NCBI RefSeq assembly: GCF_022213955.1
Contig: NZ_JAKNTW010000010.1
Coordinates: forward strand, 124,001-188,000
Source of the DNA: Dolomitihabitans soli
GTDB taxonomy: Bacteria > Actinomycetota > Actinomycetes > Streptosporangiales > Streptosporangiaceae
Direction of reading: 5' to 3'
DNA length: 64,000 bases
The position numbers were made by a program, and so were the translations under genes. Numbering within the stretch: position 1 is the first letter of the stretch; each line of letters opens with the position of its first letter. The notes beneath the pieces are model-generated. The model was not told where the DNA came from and made no database searches. It saw only the letters and a list, made by a program, of their open reading frames with translations. Below are positions 1-7,805 of this stretch, piece by piece.

Positions 1-427
1 AGCTGAGTCCGCCGCCCAGGGTGTACCCGGTCACGCTCACCGCGGGAGAGCTGCCGGGAAGCCCGGTCAGGCCGTGCTCGGCCGCAGCCTGCTGGATCTG
101 GCCCCAGCGCACGCCTGCGCCGATGCGCGCGGTGCGGGCGATGGGATCCACGGACACCTCGTCCAGGAGGCCGGTGCGCAGCAGGATCGCGCCGTCCAGG
201 TCGCCGGTGGCACCATGGCCGCTGGGCTGGGCCGACACTCTCAGGTCTCGGGCGCGGGCGTAGCGGACCAGGGTTGCGACGTCGGCGGCGTCCGCTGCCT
301 CGACCACCGCGGGCACGGCCTGTTCGACGGCCAGGTTCCAGGGTCGGCGGGCCTGGTCGAAGCCGTCGTCCCCGGGCAGCAGAACCCGTCCTCGCACCAG
401 GGCGCGCAGTTCGTTCAAGTTGTTCAT
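1..427 (-). CDS. FAD-linked oxidase (BBE-like), N-terminal part, cut by window edge
   Basis: The reading frame starts with ATG at 427, preceded by AAGGAG, and runs off the left edge after about 142 residues. The visible part is the FAD-binding PCMH domain: a PWNLAVEQ opening, a PSGHG segment with the histidine that usually carries the flavin, and a GYTLGGGLS loop. The loop position that is cysteine in bicovalent members is not cysteine here. The family oxidises alcohols, amines or phenolics with O2. It begins 19 bp after the MFS gene stop, so it is probably the last visible gene of that operon. It resembles the N-terminus of the oxidase at 14154-15557. Substrate unknown. Confidence 0.85.
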   Translation of the reverse strand, partial: MNNLNELRALVRGRVLLPGDDGFDQARRPWNLAVEQAVPAVVEAADAADVATLVRYARARDLRVSAQPSGHGATGDLDGAILLRTGLLDEVSVDPIARTARIGAGVRWGQIQQAAAEHGLTGLPGSSPAVSVTGYTLGGGLS

Positions 428-446
428 CTTTGGTCTCCTTGCGATG

Positions 447-1898
447 TCAGGCAGCGATTTTCGTGGTCGTCGGCGCGTCGGCGGAGCCGTGGCGGGCGGG
501 GGTGAAGCCGAGCGCCGCCAGAGCGGTCAGGCCGATTCCTGCGGCCGCGATATACATCGCCGTACGCAGCCCGTCGGTGGTGGCGGCCCGCAGCGCCTCA
601 CCCGTCAGCCCGATGCCGGGGGAATTGGCGATGGCCACCAAGATGGCGAGGCCGACGGCGCCGCCGATCTGTTGCGCGGTGGAGGCGACCCCGGAGGCGA
701 TGCCCTGCTGGGCAGCGGACGTGCCGGCGGTCGCCGCGCCGAACATCAGCGTGTAGCCCGCGCCCTGTCCCAGGCCGAGGACCACCAGCCCGGGGACCAA
801 CGCGAGATACGAGGCGTCGACGGCCAGGCTCGCCGCGACGATGAGCGTACCGAGCAGGCCGACGAGCAGGCTGGCGATCATGGTGGCGCGGACGCCGCGG
901 GCGGTCGCCAGCCGGCCCGCGAGCTGGGACCCGGCGACGATCGCGGCCATCGGCACCAGGAACGCCACCCCGGTGCGCAACGCGCCGTAGCCCTGCACCA
1001 GCTGGAAGTAGACGGTCAGGAAGTACAGCAGGGTCCCGAAGGTGGCCATGTACAGGAAGGTGACCAGCGCCCCGGCGCTCAGGTCCCGGCCCCGCAGGAG
1101 CCCCAGGGGCAGCAGCGGATCCTTGCCACGTGCCTGGATTGCGATGAACACGGCGAGCAGGCCGGCGCCGGCCGCGGCGGCGGCGAGCACCGGCCCTGCG
1201 GTCCAGCCGGACTCCGGGCCTTGCACCAGGGCGAACACCACCAGCGTGGTTCCGGTGGTGGCGGTCAGCGCCCCGCCCAGATCGAAGCGGCGGCTCGCCG
1301 CACGGGGCAGCGCACTCGACGTGATCAGCGGCAGCGCGGCCAGTGCCGCCGCCGCGGCCAGGGGCACGTTGACATAGAAGACCGCGGTCCAGCCGAACGC
1401 CTGGGTGAGCACGCCGCCCAGCAGCGAGCCGAGGATCATGCCGCTGCCGCCGGCGGTGCCCCACACCGCGAACGCGCGATTGCGTTCGCGGCCCTCCGCG
1501 AAGCCCGTGCTGACCAGGGTCAACGTCGCGGGGAACAGCAACGCCCCGCCCAGACCCTGCACCGCCCGCGCCGCCACCAGCAGCCAGGGAGCGTCGGCCA
1601 GTCCGCCCGCCAGCGACGCGACCGCGTAGAGCGTCAGCCCGAGAACGAACATCCGGCGCGGGCCGAACAGGTCGACGGCGCGGCCGCCCAGCAGCAGGAA
1701 TCCGCCGAACGCCACCGCGTACGCGCTGATCACCCACTGCAGGCTCTGCGCCGAGAAGCCCAGGCCGTCACCGATCTCCGGCAGGGCGACGTACACGATG
1801 TTGTAGTCAATGGAAATGATCAGCTGGGCGAATGCCAGCAGGGCCAGGACCAGCCCCGGGCGACGAAACCCGGTCCGGGTCTCTTCGATGATGGGCAT
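447..1898 (-). CDS. MFS drug/proton antiporter (DHA2-like, 14 TM)
   Basis: This 483-residue integral membrane transporter has about 14 hydrophobic segments. It shows DHA2-type signatures: an N-terminal DYNIVYVALPEIG segment, the motif-A-like GGRAVDLFGPRRMF, and a motif-C-like stretch around GSLLGGVLTQAFGW. Members export drugs or small metabolites by proton antiport. ATG at 1898 is preferred over an ATG 42 nt upstream because GGAGGT lies just before it. It sits between a SnoaL-like gene and an FAD oxidase on the same strand, opposite a LysR regulator, an arrangement typical of a small inducible efflux/detoxification operon. It could also export the neighbouring cluster's product. Confidence 0.9.
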   Translation of the reverse strand: MPIIEETRTGFRRPGLVLALLAFAQLIISIDYNIVYVALPEIGDGLGFSAQSLQWVISAYAVAFGGFLLLGGRAVDLFGPRRMFVLGLTLYAVASLAGGLADAPWLLVAARAVQGLGGALLFPATLTLVSTGFAEGRERNRAFAVWGTAGGSGMILGSLLGGVLTQAFGWTAVFYVNVPLAAAAALAALPLITSSALPRAASRRFDLGGALTATTGTTLVVFALVQGPESGWTAGPVLAAAAAGAGLLAVFIAIQARGKDPLLPLGLLRGRDLSAGALVTFLYMATFGTLLYFLTVYFQLVQGYGALRTGVAFLVPMAAIVAGSQLAGRLATARGVRATMIASLLVGLLGTLIVAASLAVDASYLALVPGLVVLGLGQGAGYTLMFGAATAGTSAAQQGIASGVASTAQQIGGAVGLAILVAIANSPGIGLTGEALRAATTDGLRTAMYIAAAGIGLTALAALGFTPARHGSADAPTTTKIAA

Positions 1899-1979
1899 GG
1901 AGATACCTCCGTCGAACCTCGGGACAATGTGGTGGATCACATCCGCACACGCGAACTCGCCCGGCGGCGCCGGGGCGCG

Positions 1980-2489
1980 TCAACCGGCGAAGATGGCGGC
2001 GGGGTCGCCGGTGTACCAGGCGTTGTCAATGCGGATGTGGCGGAGGACCCAGCGTTCCCCGTCGCGGATCAGGTCGACGTCGTACGGGTTCTTCAGCAGG
2101 GCGGAGGTGCCGTGATCGATGGTGAGCAGGTGCTGGGCCTCCACCAGCGCGGTGAGGCGCGCGGTGTCCCCGTCGACGGCGATGCGCGGGTTGGTGACCT
2201 GGTGGGTGGTGTCCACCCGGCCGGTGAACATGCCCAAGATGGTGGTGACGATCGTGTCCCGCCCGGCCAGCAGCGGCGGCTTGCCTCCCCACTTGGCGGC
2301 CGCCGGACGGAAGTCCAGCTCGGCGTCTACGGCGAAGGAGGAGGCGAACAGCTCCTCGTCCTTCAGATCCTGGCCCAGACCGAACCGGTACAGCGCGTCG
2401 ATGATCTCTGAGCGGTCCCGCAGCTCTCGGACGACCGCTTCGGAGTCGGTGGCCGGAGCGGACAGGGCATGCTCGTCGGTGACGTACAT
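1980..2489 (-). CDS. SnoaL-like (NTF2 fold) protein
   Basis: This 169-residue protein has an NTF2-like/SnoaL_4 pattern: an early helix with RSEIIDALYRFGLGQDLKDEELFASSF, a central TTHQVTNPRI segment and a C-terminal RDGERWVLRHIRI strand. Members are cyclases, dehydratases, dioxygenase partners or simple binding proteins. The ATG at 2489 has GGGAG in front. It is the first gene of the minus-strand unit with the MFS and FAD oxidase genes, divergent from LysR across about 120 bp. A precise reaction cannot be read from sequence. Confidence 0.75.
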   Translation of the reverse strand: MYVTDEHALSAPATDSEAVVRELRDRSEIIDALYRFGLGQDLKDEELFASSFAVDAELDFRPAAAKWGGKPPLLAGRDTIVTTILGMFTGRVDTTHQVTNPRIAVDGDTARLTALVEAQHLLTIDHGTSALLKNPYDVDLIRDGERWVLRHIRIDNAWYTGDPAAIFAG

Positions 2490-2611
2490 CGCGTACTCCC
2501 ATGTCAGGTGGGGTGTTTGAGTTCCTCTACTCTCGGCTTGGGGGGAAGCCGTATCAATGGGAGCCCGTGCAAGGGTCGTGAAGTCTGGATTAACGATGTG
2601 GGGAGGAAGCC

Positions 2612-3508
2612 ATGCTGGAACGGCACGAACTGGAGGCATTCCTCACCCTGGCCGAGGAACTGCATTTCGGCCGCACCGGCGAACGTCTGCGCGTCTCCAC
2701 CGCCCGGGTCAGCCAGACCATCGCCAAGCTGGAGCGCCGTGTCGGGGTGCCGCTGTTCAACCGCACCAGCCGTCGGGTGGAGCTGTCCGCGGTGGGCCGG
2801 CAGCTGTATGAGGAGGTCCGGCCCGCCTGGTCACAGATCGCCACCGCGTTCGAGCGGGCGATCGACACCGGCCGCGGCCTCAGCGGCACGCTACGCGTCG
2901 CCTTCGTCGGCGCGGCGGGCGGGCAGCTGCTGCTCGGCGCGACCGAGCTGTTCCGAGCCCGTGAGCCCGGCTGCGACGTTCAGCTACGCGAAGCGCAGAT
3001 GACCGATGTCTTTCCCTGGCTGCGTGACGGCGAGATCGACATCGGGCTGGCCAACTTCCCCGTACACCAACCCGGCATCGTCTCCGGGCCGGTCCTGGTG
3101 AGCGAGACGCGCATGCTCGCCGTCCCCTCCCAGCACCCCTTCGCCCGCCGGACGTCGGTCTCCTTGGAGGACCTGGCCAGAGTGAAGGTGCTGCAGTTGC
3201 CCGACACCGTGCCGGACTCTCTACGCGATGACCGCACACCCCACACCACACCTGCCGGACGGCCGATCGAGCACGGCCCCGCGGCCGCGACGTTCAACGA
3301 GATGCTCACGCTCATCGGCGCCGGCCAAGGGGTCTTCCCCGTCGGCGCGCATAGCAGGCGCTACTACGCCCGCCCCGACGTCACCTACATCCCCTTCAGC
3401 GACGCACCGCCGCTGCAATGGGGCCTACTCTGGCGTGCGGACGGGGCCACCGCCCGCGTCCGTGCCTTCACCGAGGCCGCACACGACCTGGTAAACGGCC
3501 GATCATGA
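2612..3508 (+). CDS. LysR-family transcriptional regulator
   Basis: This 298-residue regulator has the N-terminal winged helix-turn-helix of LysR proteins (LEAFLTLAEELHFGRTGERL, then SQTIAKLERRVGVPLFNRTSR) and a C-terminal type 2 periplasmic-binding-like effector domain starting near residue 90. The start has GGAGGA upstream. It is divergent from the SnoaL-MFS-oxidase unit and most likely controls it in response to a small aromatic or related ligand. A strong hairpin follows at 3646-3680. None of the 17-bp sites seen from 5.3 kb onward lies upstream of it. Confidence 0.92.
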   Translation: MLERHELEAFLTLAEELHFGRTGERLRVSTARVSQTIAKLERRVGVPLFNRTSRRVELSAVGRQLYEEVRPAWSQIATAFERAIDTGRGLSGTLRVAFVGAAGGQLLLGATELFRAREPGCDVQLREAQMTDVFPWLRDGEIDIGLANFPVHQPGIVSGPVLVSETRMLAVPSQHPFARRTSVSLEDLARVKVLQLPDTVPDSLRDDRTPHTTPAGRPIEHGPAAATFNEMLTLIGAGQGVFPVGAHSRRYYARPDVTYIPFSDAPPLQWGLLWRADGATARVRAFTEAAHDLVNGRS

Positions 3509-3645
3509 CTCTAGGCGGGGCCGACCCGGCTGGTGATGCAGGGCTTGGCCGTCCGGCTGATCACGACCGGCTACCCCCGACGCCCGGTACTGCCCGCCGC
3601 ACCCGGCCGACAGCGCCCAGTGCGGCTCTCCGGCGGGAAAGCGCA

Positions 3646-3680
3646 ACGCTCCGCGGCCCGTTGTACGGACCGCGGAGCGT
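3646..3680. terminator. hairpin terminator between convergent genes
   Basis: A perfect 11-bp inverted repeat (ACGCTCCGCGG / CCGCGGAGCGT) with a 13-nt loop lies between the convergent LysR and monooxygenase genes and could serve both. There is no clear T-run, as is common in actinomycetes. Confidence 0.7.
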
Positions 3681-3725
3681 GGGGGCTGCGCACGGCTCAT
3701 CCGGCGACGAGGTGCGGCAGCGGGG

Positions 3726-4910
3726 TTAGATGTACAGCGTGTTGGGGGGAAGGCCGCAGAGGATCCTGCCGTACAGCTCGTTGTTGGTGTTCGGGTGCAT
3801 GAGGGCGTGCAGGTTGACGGCCTGGACGTCGCGGGAGATCCGCTGGATGGCCACGTCGCTGTAGATCGAGGAGCCGCCGCTGGCCGTGGCGAAGATGTCG
3901 ACGGCCTCCTTGGCGAGCTTGCAGACCGCGCCCATGTCGGCGCGGACCCTGGCACGCTCCTCCAGCGACCACTGCGTTCCCTGCTCGCTCTTGCTGTCGA
4001 CCGTGTCGGCCAGGCGCTCGGCGTGGAACTGGGCCTGGTCGATCTTCAGCGACGCCTCGGCGACCTGCAGGTGCGTGAGGGGCGCCTCGCTCTGGCTGTC
4101 ATAGGCGGTGTAGGTGATCTTACGTCCGGGCAGCCGCTGGAGGAACGCCGTCTTGGCGGCCTTGGCCAGACCCAGCACGGTGCCCACCGATGAGGCGGAC
4201 GCCACGGGGAGCAGGGGGGCCCGGTAGATGGGGGTGCCGGCGTTCAGCTGCGAGGCGTACTGCTCCTGCAGGATCGCGGGCAGCGGCAGGATGCGCTCCG
4301 CCGGGACGAACACGTTCTGCGCGATGGTGCTGACGCTTCCCGTGCCGCGCAGGCCCGACGTGTCCCAGTCGTCGAAGATCTGCAGGTCGGACATCGGCAC
4401 CAGCGCCATGATCGGCATGGGCTCGTGGTCCGGCCCGGCCTGGATCGCCACGATCTCCTGCCACTGACTGTGCCAGGCGCCGCTGACGAATCCCCACTGA
4501 CCGTTCAGCACGGCGCCGCCGGCGACGGGGGTGGCCATGGCGGTGGGGCTCAGGGTGCCGCAAACGCGCACGTTCGGGGTGGAGAACACCTCGTCCTGGA
4601 CCGCGTCCGGGAACAGGCAGGTCATCCACGAGGGGATCCAGTAGACGGACGCCGTCCACGAGGTGGAACCGTCGGCCTGGCCCAGTTCGGCACCCACCTC
4701 GACCAGGGTGCGCGTGTCACACTCATAGCCGCCGTAACGGGCGGGAACCCGCATCTTGAAGATGCCGGCATCGGCCAGAGCCTCGATCGACTCATCGTGG
4801 ATGCGCCGGTTCTCCTCCGCCCATTTCGCGTTCTTCTGTAGCGTCGGCCCAAGCTCGGATGCCCGCCGCACCAGCTCTTCCCGCGTCGGAACCTCGGTCC
4901 TCAACACCAT
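3726..4910 (-). CDS. Group D flavin-dependent monooxygenase (acyl-CoA dehydrogenase fold)
   Basis: This 394-residue protein has the acyl-CoA dehydrogenase fold but the signatures of two-component, reduced-flavin monooxygenases (HsaA/DszC/nitrososynthase-like): RVPARYGGYE near residue 60, a GQWGFVSGAWHSQW substrate-loop region, and DWDTSGLRGTGS in the middle domain. It lacks the catalytic glutamate pattern of true dehydrogenases. Such enzymes use FADH2/FMNH2 from a separate reductase to hydroxylate aromatics or oxidise amines. ATG at 4910 follows AGGAGAAA. It lies 78 bp downstream of a free carrier protein on the same strand, so its substrate may be carrier-bound. No flavin reductase partner is seen nearby. 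Confidence 0.85.
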   Translation of the reverse strand: MVLRTEVPTREELVRRASELGPTLQKNAKWAEENRRIHDESIEALADAGIFKMRVPARYGGYECDTRTLVEVGAELGQADGSTSWTASVYWIPSWMTCLFPDAVQDEVFSTPNVRVCGTLSPTAMATPVAGGAVLNGQWGFVSGAWHSQWQEIVAIQAGPDHEPMPIMALVPMSDLQIFDDWDTSGLRGTGSVSTIAQNVFVPAERILPLPAILQEQYASQLNAGTPIYRAPLLPVASASSVGTVLGLAKAAKTAFLQRLPGRKITYTAYDSQSEAPLTHLQVAEASLKIDQAQFHAERLADTVDSKSEQGTQWSLEERARVRADMGAVCKLAKEAVDIFATASGGSSIYSDVAIQRISRDVQAVNLHALMHPNTNNELYGRILCGLPPNTLYI

Positions 4911-4988
4911 TTTCTCCTAATACATCATCGGACGAGACGCTGAGCCACACGACCGGCGTCCAGCTGGCGAGCGGCGTATCCGGATCGT

Positions 4989-5264
4989 TCAGGCCGCGGA
5001 CGAGATCTTCGCCGCCGCCGCTACCCTGAGGATCAGTGACTCGAGGTTCGGGTCCTCCTCGAAGATGTCCCCCACCTCGATCGCGATGCCGAGCTCCTCC
5101 TCGATCCGGGATACGAGACGGACCGCGGAGATCGATTCACCTTCCAGATCGAAGAACGTGGCGTCGGCCAGGTCCTCGGGCACGTCGAGCACGCGCCGCC
5201 AGATCTCGCCGACCTTCTCCTCGATCAGGGAGAAACTGAGCTCACTGGGAAGATTGTCATTCAC
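4989..5264 (-). CDS. Free-standing acyl/peptidyl carrier protein
   Basis: This 91-residue phosphopantetheine-binding protein has the attachment serine at about residue 44 in FFDLEGESISAVRLV. The usual GGHS/GGDS box is EGES here. It starts with GTG at 5264 behind GGAGGA. It would be activated by the Sfp-type transferase at 48338-49096. It is upstream of, and probably cotranscribed with, the monooxygenase at 3726. By analogy with AntG (antimycin) or SgcC2 (C-1027), it could carry the anthraniloyl or beta-tyrosyl unit; which one cannot be decided here. Confidence 0.9.
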   Translation of the reverse strand: MNDNLPSELSFSLIEEKVGEIWRRVLDVPEDLADATFFDLEGESISAVRLVSRIEEELGIAIEVGDIFEEDPNLESLILRVAAAAKISSAA

Positions 5265-5371
5265 CTGGTGTCCTCCCTTGCCAGATAAATGTCGCTGATT
5301 GTTTGCCGGTCACGGCTGAAAACCTGACGCCGGTCCCTGCTGATACATCGTCACAATTGGCGGGGCCAGGC

Positions 5372-5388
5372 ACATCTCCGAGATTGCG
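5372..5388 (-). promoter_or_regulatory. Cluster motif site 1 (upstream of carrier protein gene)
   Basis: In the direction of transcription the site reads CGCAATCTCGGAGATGT, one of 15 copies of the cluster consensus, 107 bp before the GTG start at 5264. Confidence 0.75.
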
Positions 5389-5420
5389 AGATGGATCCGG
5401 CGAACAGGGTCGGGCGATTC

Positions 5421-5437
5421 GGCATACCGGAAGAAGG
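5421..5437 (+). promoter_or_regulatory. Weak candidate cluster motif (upstream of serine-less carrier gene)
   Basis: GGCATACCGGAAGAAGG is a degenerate match lying 56 bp before the start at 5494 and 49 bp from site 1. That resembles the paired-site geometry of the other divergent promoters. It is weaker than the 15 main sites. Confidence 0.4.
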
Positions 5438-5493
5438 GCGATCACACCCGCAGTATTAAGGTCGGCGCACGATGTGCAGGCGAGGGGGAGCGA

Positions 5494-5748
5494 ATGCGAA
5501 ACGCATGGTCCTCGAATGTCGAGGAGCAGGTCACGGAAATCTGGAACAGCGTGCTGGAAGTGGCCGAGGGTGAGGACGGCGCGACGTTCTGCGAACTCGG
5601 CGGGCGGGCCATCTCGGCGGTGCGGATCGTCGCCAGGATCCACGACAGCCTCGGCATCAGGGTCGAGCCCGGCGAGTTGTTCAAGGATCCCGCTCTGGAC
5701 GCGTTCCTCAGCGCCGTCCTGGTGCAGGCCAAGCCCGCGCGGCAGTGA
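5494..5748 (+). CDS. Carrier-protein homologue lacking the phosphopantetheine serine
   Basis: This 84-residue protein has a full carrier-protein pattern (FCELGGRAISAVRIVARIHDSLGI) and resembles its divergent neighbour at 4989. The residue that should be the attachment serine is alanine: GGRAI against EGESI, with codon GCC at 5608-5610. It therefore should not accept phosphopantetheine. It starts at ATG 5494 after GAGGGGGAG. Possible roles are a docking or scaffold protein, a decoy carrier, or a carrier fold recruited for another purpose. It is tail-to-tail with the ATP-grasp-like gene, 27 bp apart. Confidence 0.85.
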   Translation: MRNAWSSNVEEQVTEIWNSVLEVAEGEDGATFCELGGRAISAVRIVARIHDSLGIRVEPGELFKDPALDAFLSAVLVQAKPARQ

Positions 5749-5775
5749 GCCGGCGCGGGCTCCCGGCATGGCCGC

Positions 5776-6558
5776 TCAGGTGAGCAGCGGAAGCCGTTCG
5801 ACGGCCGGGAAGTCCAGCGGCCTGCCCGCCATCGTCCGGAAGAGGGCGGCCTCCATGTCGAGGCCGGTCACCGACTCGATGGTCGCGAGGACCCTGGCGT
5901 CGCCCAGCCGGGCCTGCGACTCGACCATCAGCGGCCCGTCGCCGGTCAGGATCACCTCGGTGTGCGCAGGCCCGAAGCGGTAACCGGTGGCGTCCAGGAA
6001 GGCGGTCACCAGATCGGTGATCGCGGCGCGGCCGGGACCGGGCAGCGAGCGCAGGTTCTCGGCCAGGTCGAGCGGGGCCGTCTTCCCCCAGATGCCGGCC
6101 ACGTGGTGCCGTCCCTCGACGGTGAGGGTCTCCACGCTGTAGGCGGGCCCGCGCAGGAACTCCTCGACCGACCTCACGCAGGGAAGGCCCACCTCGGCGA
6201 GCAGCCGCCGCATCTCGATCGTGTCGTTGATCCGGCGCAGGGACCCGGCCGGATGCGGCGAGAGCCCCAGGGCCCGCGCCTCCTCGCAGACGGCGAGCTG
6301 CGTGGCGGGACGGCCCAGGTGGAAGATGTGCGCCACATCCTTGCGCACGGCCGTCTCGTAGACCAGCCTCCGCAGCACGGCCACGTCGCCGGAGCCGGTG
6401 AGCGTCAGCTCCTCCGACAGCCGGGCCACGTCCTCCAGGTGGTCACCGCTCTGCTGCGTGGGATCCCAGATCGAGTAGATCTCCAGCCCCTCGGCCACGG
6501 CTTTGCGCACATGCTGCCGATACGGCATGACCATGAGGATCCTGTTGTTCCGCATCAT
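5776..6558 (-). CDS. ATP-grasp family protein with internal deletion
   Basis: The N-terminal part (residues about 1-120) looks like the pre-ATP-grasp domain of carboxylate-amine ligases, with NRILMVMPYRQHVRKAV and SPHPAGSLRRINDTIEMRRLLAEVGLP. The sequence then jumps from SVEEFL straight to RGPAYSVETLTVEGRHHVAGI and FGPAHTEVIL...MVESQARLGD, which belong to the C-terminal ATP-grasp lobe. The central lobe with the ATP-binding lysine region is missing, so at 260 residues it is well short of the usual 400. The frame stays open, so the deletion is in frame. ATG 6558 (or 6555) has GTGGAGG upstream. It may be a non-catalytic relic or a repurposed binding protein. Confidence 0.75.
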   Translation of the reverse strand: MMRNNRILMVMPYRQHVRKAVAEGLEIYSIWDPTQQSGDHLEDVARLSEELTLTGSGDVAVLRRLVYETAVRKDVAHIFHLGRPATQLAVCEEARALGLSPHPAGSLRRINDTIEMRRLLAEVGLPCVRSVEEFLRGPAYSVETLTVEGRHHVAGIWGKTAPLDLAENLRSLPGPGRAAITDLVTAFLDATGYRFGPAHTEVILTGDGPLMVESQARLGDARVLATIESVTGLDMEAALFRTMAGRPLDFPAVERLPLLT

Positions 6559-6631
6559 GGGCCTCCACCCGACGACTGGTCGCCTGAGAAAACGGGCGTC
6601 CATTCATCGTCGGGCCGGAGATCACCGCGAC

Positions 6632-6648
6632 GCATCTCCCGGAGTGCC
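6632..6648 (-). promoter_or_regulatory. Cluster motif site 2 (upstream of ATP-grasp-like gene)
   Basis: In transcription direction: GGCACTCCGGGAGATGC, 73 bp before the start at 6558. Confidence 0.75.
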
Positions 6649-6668
6649 TGGCTGGCCGCGCACGCGCA

Positions 6669-6704
6669 GCGTCCCCCGCCGGAGAGCAGACCGGCGGGGG
6701 ACGC
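6669..6704 (-). terminator. Hairpin terminator of alpha/beta hydrolase gene
   Basis: A 14-bp perfect stem (GCGTCCCCCGCCGG and its complement) with an 8-nt loop lies 7 bp beyond the stop of the hydrolase at 6712. Confidence 0.8.
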
Positions 6705-6711
6705 CTGGGTG

Positions 6712-7503
6712 TCACTTGGCGAAGAACTTCGCCAGCGGAGCCGCCAGAATCTCGGGAGACGCGTCGTGCGCCTGGCCCTCAATGACCTGGTACTCGGCGT
6801 TGGGGACCACTTCGGCCACCGCCTCGCCGGCCTTCTGCATCCAGGGGGCGCTGTTGCCGCCGGCCAGGACCAGGGTCGGCACCTTGATCGAGGCCAGCCG
6901 GTCGGCCGGCAGCGCGCTGCTCGGGCCGACGACCGCCGCCTCGTAGACGAGCGTGTGGGCGACGGCTTCCATCCCCGCCCAGAACGGCGACTCGCGCATC
7001 TCGCCCAGCATGCTCTCGGGGACCTCGGCCGCCTCGACCATGAACCGCGCCACCACGTCGCCGCGACGGTCCTCGGCGATCAGGTCGGCCAGTTCGGCCT
7101 CGAAGTTCGGCGCGATCGGCGAACGGGCGTCGCCGACGATGTACGGCGGCTCGAACACGGCGAGCTTGCCCATGGCCAGCCCGCTGGCCGCCGCCTGCAG
7201 GGCCAGCGCCCCACCGGAGGAGCCACCGAACACGGCGGCGTCGGAGCCGGCGGCCTCGAGAACCGCGGCCAGGTCTTCGATCTCACGCTCCATCGCGTAC
7301 GGCAGCGTGTCGCCGCTGTCGCCGCGCCCGCGACGGTCGTAGTTGAAGACGGTGAAGTTCGGGGCCAGCGCTGCGGCTATCCCCGCCCAGATGGGGTGAG
7401 ACCGGTCGCTGAACCCGCCCGTTACGAGGATGACCGCCGGACCCGTACCCGACTGATCGAACACGATGGTGGTGCCGTCTGCTGATGTTACATCCATTTT
7501 CAT
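6712..7503 (-). CDS. Alpha/beta hydrolase
   Basis: This 263-residue cytoplasmic alpha/beta hydrolase has the nucleophile elbow GGSSGGALAL (serine near residue 95), the oxyanion-side TGGFSDRS loop, a YDRRGRGDSGD segment typical of esterase/acyl transferase-like members, and the late GQAHDASPE histidine. It could hydrolyse or transfer an ester or thioester. It starts at ATG 7503 behind AGAGAG; ATG 7497 is an alternative. It lies inside the motif-regulated block with only a degenerate site upstream (7625-7641). AntO of the antimycin pathway, an N-formyl-forming enzyme of this superfamily, is one precedent for an unusual role, but there is no specific evidence here. Confidence 0.85.
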   Translation of the reverse strand: MKMDVTSADGTTIVFDQSGTGPAVILVTGGFSDRSHPIWAGIAAALAPNFTVFNYDRRGRGDSGDTLPYAMEREIEDLAAVLEAAGSDAAVFGGSSGGALALQAAASGLAMGKLAVFEPPYIVGDARSPIAPNFEAELADLIAEDRRGDVVARFMVEAAEVPESMLGEMRESPFWAGMEAVAHTLVYEAAVVGPSSALPADRLASIKVPTLVLAGGNSAPWMQKAGEAVAEVVPNAEYQVIEGQAHDASPEILAAPLAKFFAK

Positions 7504-7805
7504 CTCTCTCTGGTAGCCATCGACAGTGTGTCCGTACCCCCGGACGCGGGCGGTCGTGATATCCGACCCGAATTACAAGCCCCGGCACAGCTTGAAACAG
7601 CTTGCCGTAAGGGACCCTCCTCCGTCTTCTTCCAGCGTGCTTTTGGGCCCCCTATTTAAGAACGGCATCCCGCCTTACCCACACCGCAAGCCGGGAGATG
7701 CACCATGAGCGACCCGGAGATCACGATGCGAAGGTGAGGGCCGGCGACACGGCCCCGCCGGTTCGCATCCTCTCCTCTTCCAGCCGCTGAGTGAAGGAAC
7801 GAAGC
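7504..7805. other. Divergent intergenic region, hydrolase / SgcJ-like gene
   Basis: This 302-bp gap holds no credible gene. It contains a good cluster motif at 7685-7701 for the plus-strand gene and a degenerate copy at 7625-7641 (AGCACGCTGGAAGAAGA in the minus direction) for the hydrolase. An AT-richer stretch with CCTATTTAAGAA lies near 7650. Confidence 0.6.
7685..7701 (+). promoter_or_regulatory. Cluster motif site 3 (upstream of SgcJ-like gene)
   Basis: CGCAAGCCGGGAGATGC, 104 bp before the start at 7806. Confidence 0.75.

Noticed and set aside
420-2411. Very long open frame opposite the MFS and SnoaL-like genes
   Set aside because: It is an Arg/Gly/Gln-rich antisense frame typical of high-GC third-position bias. 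The minus-strand genes have family signatures and ribosome sites. The same reasoning removes other long antisense frames such as 19967-22873.
4750-4768. GCATCTTGAAGATGC resembling the cluster motif
   Set aside because: It lies inside the monooxygenase coding sequence, is a simple palindrome lacking the other conserved positions, and precedes no gene start.
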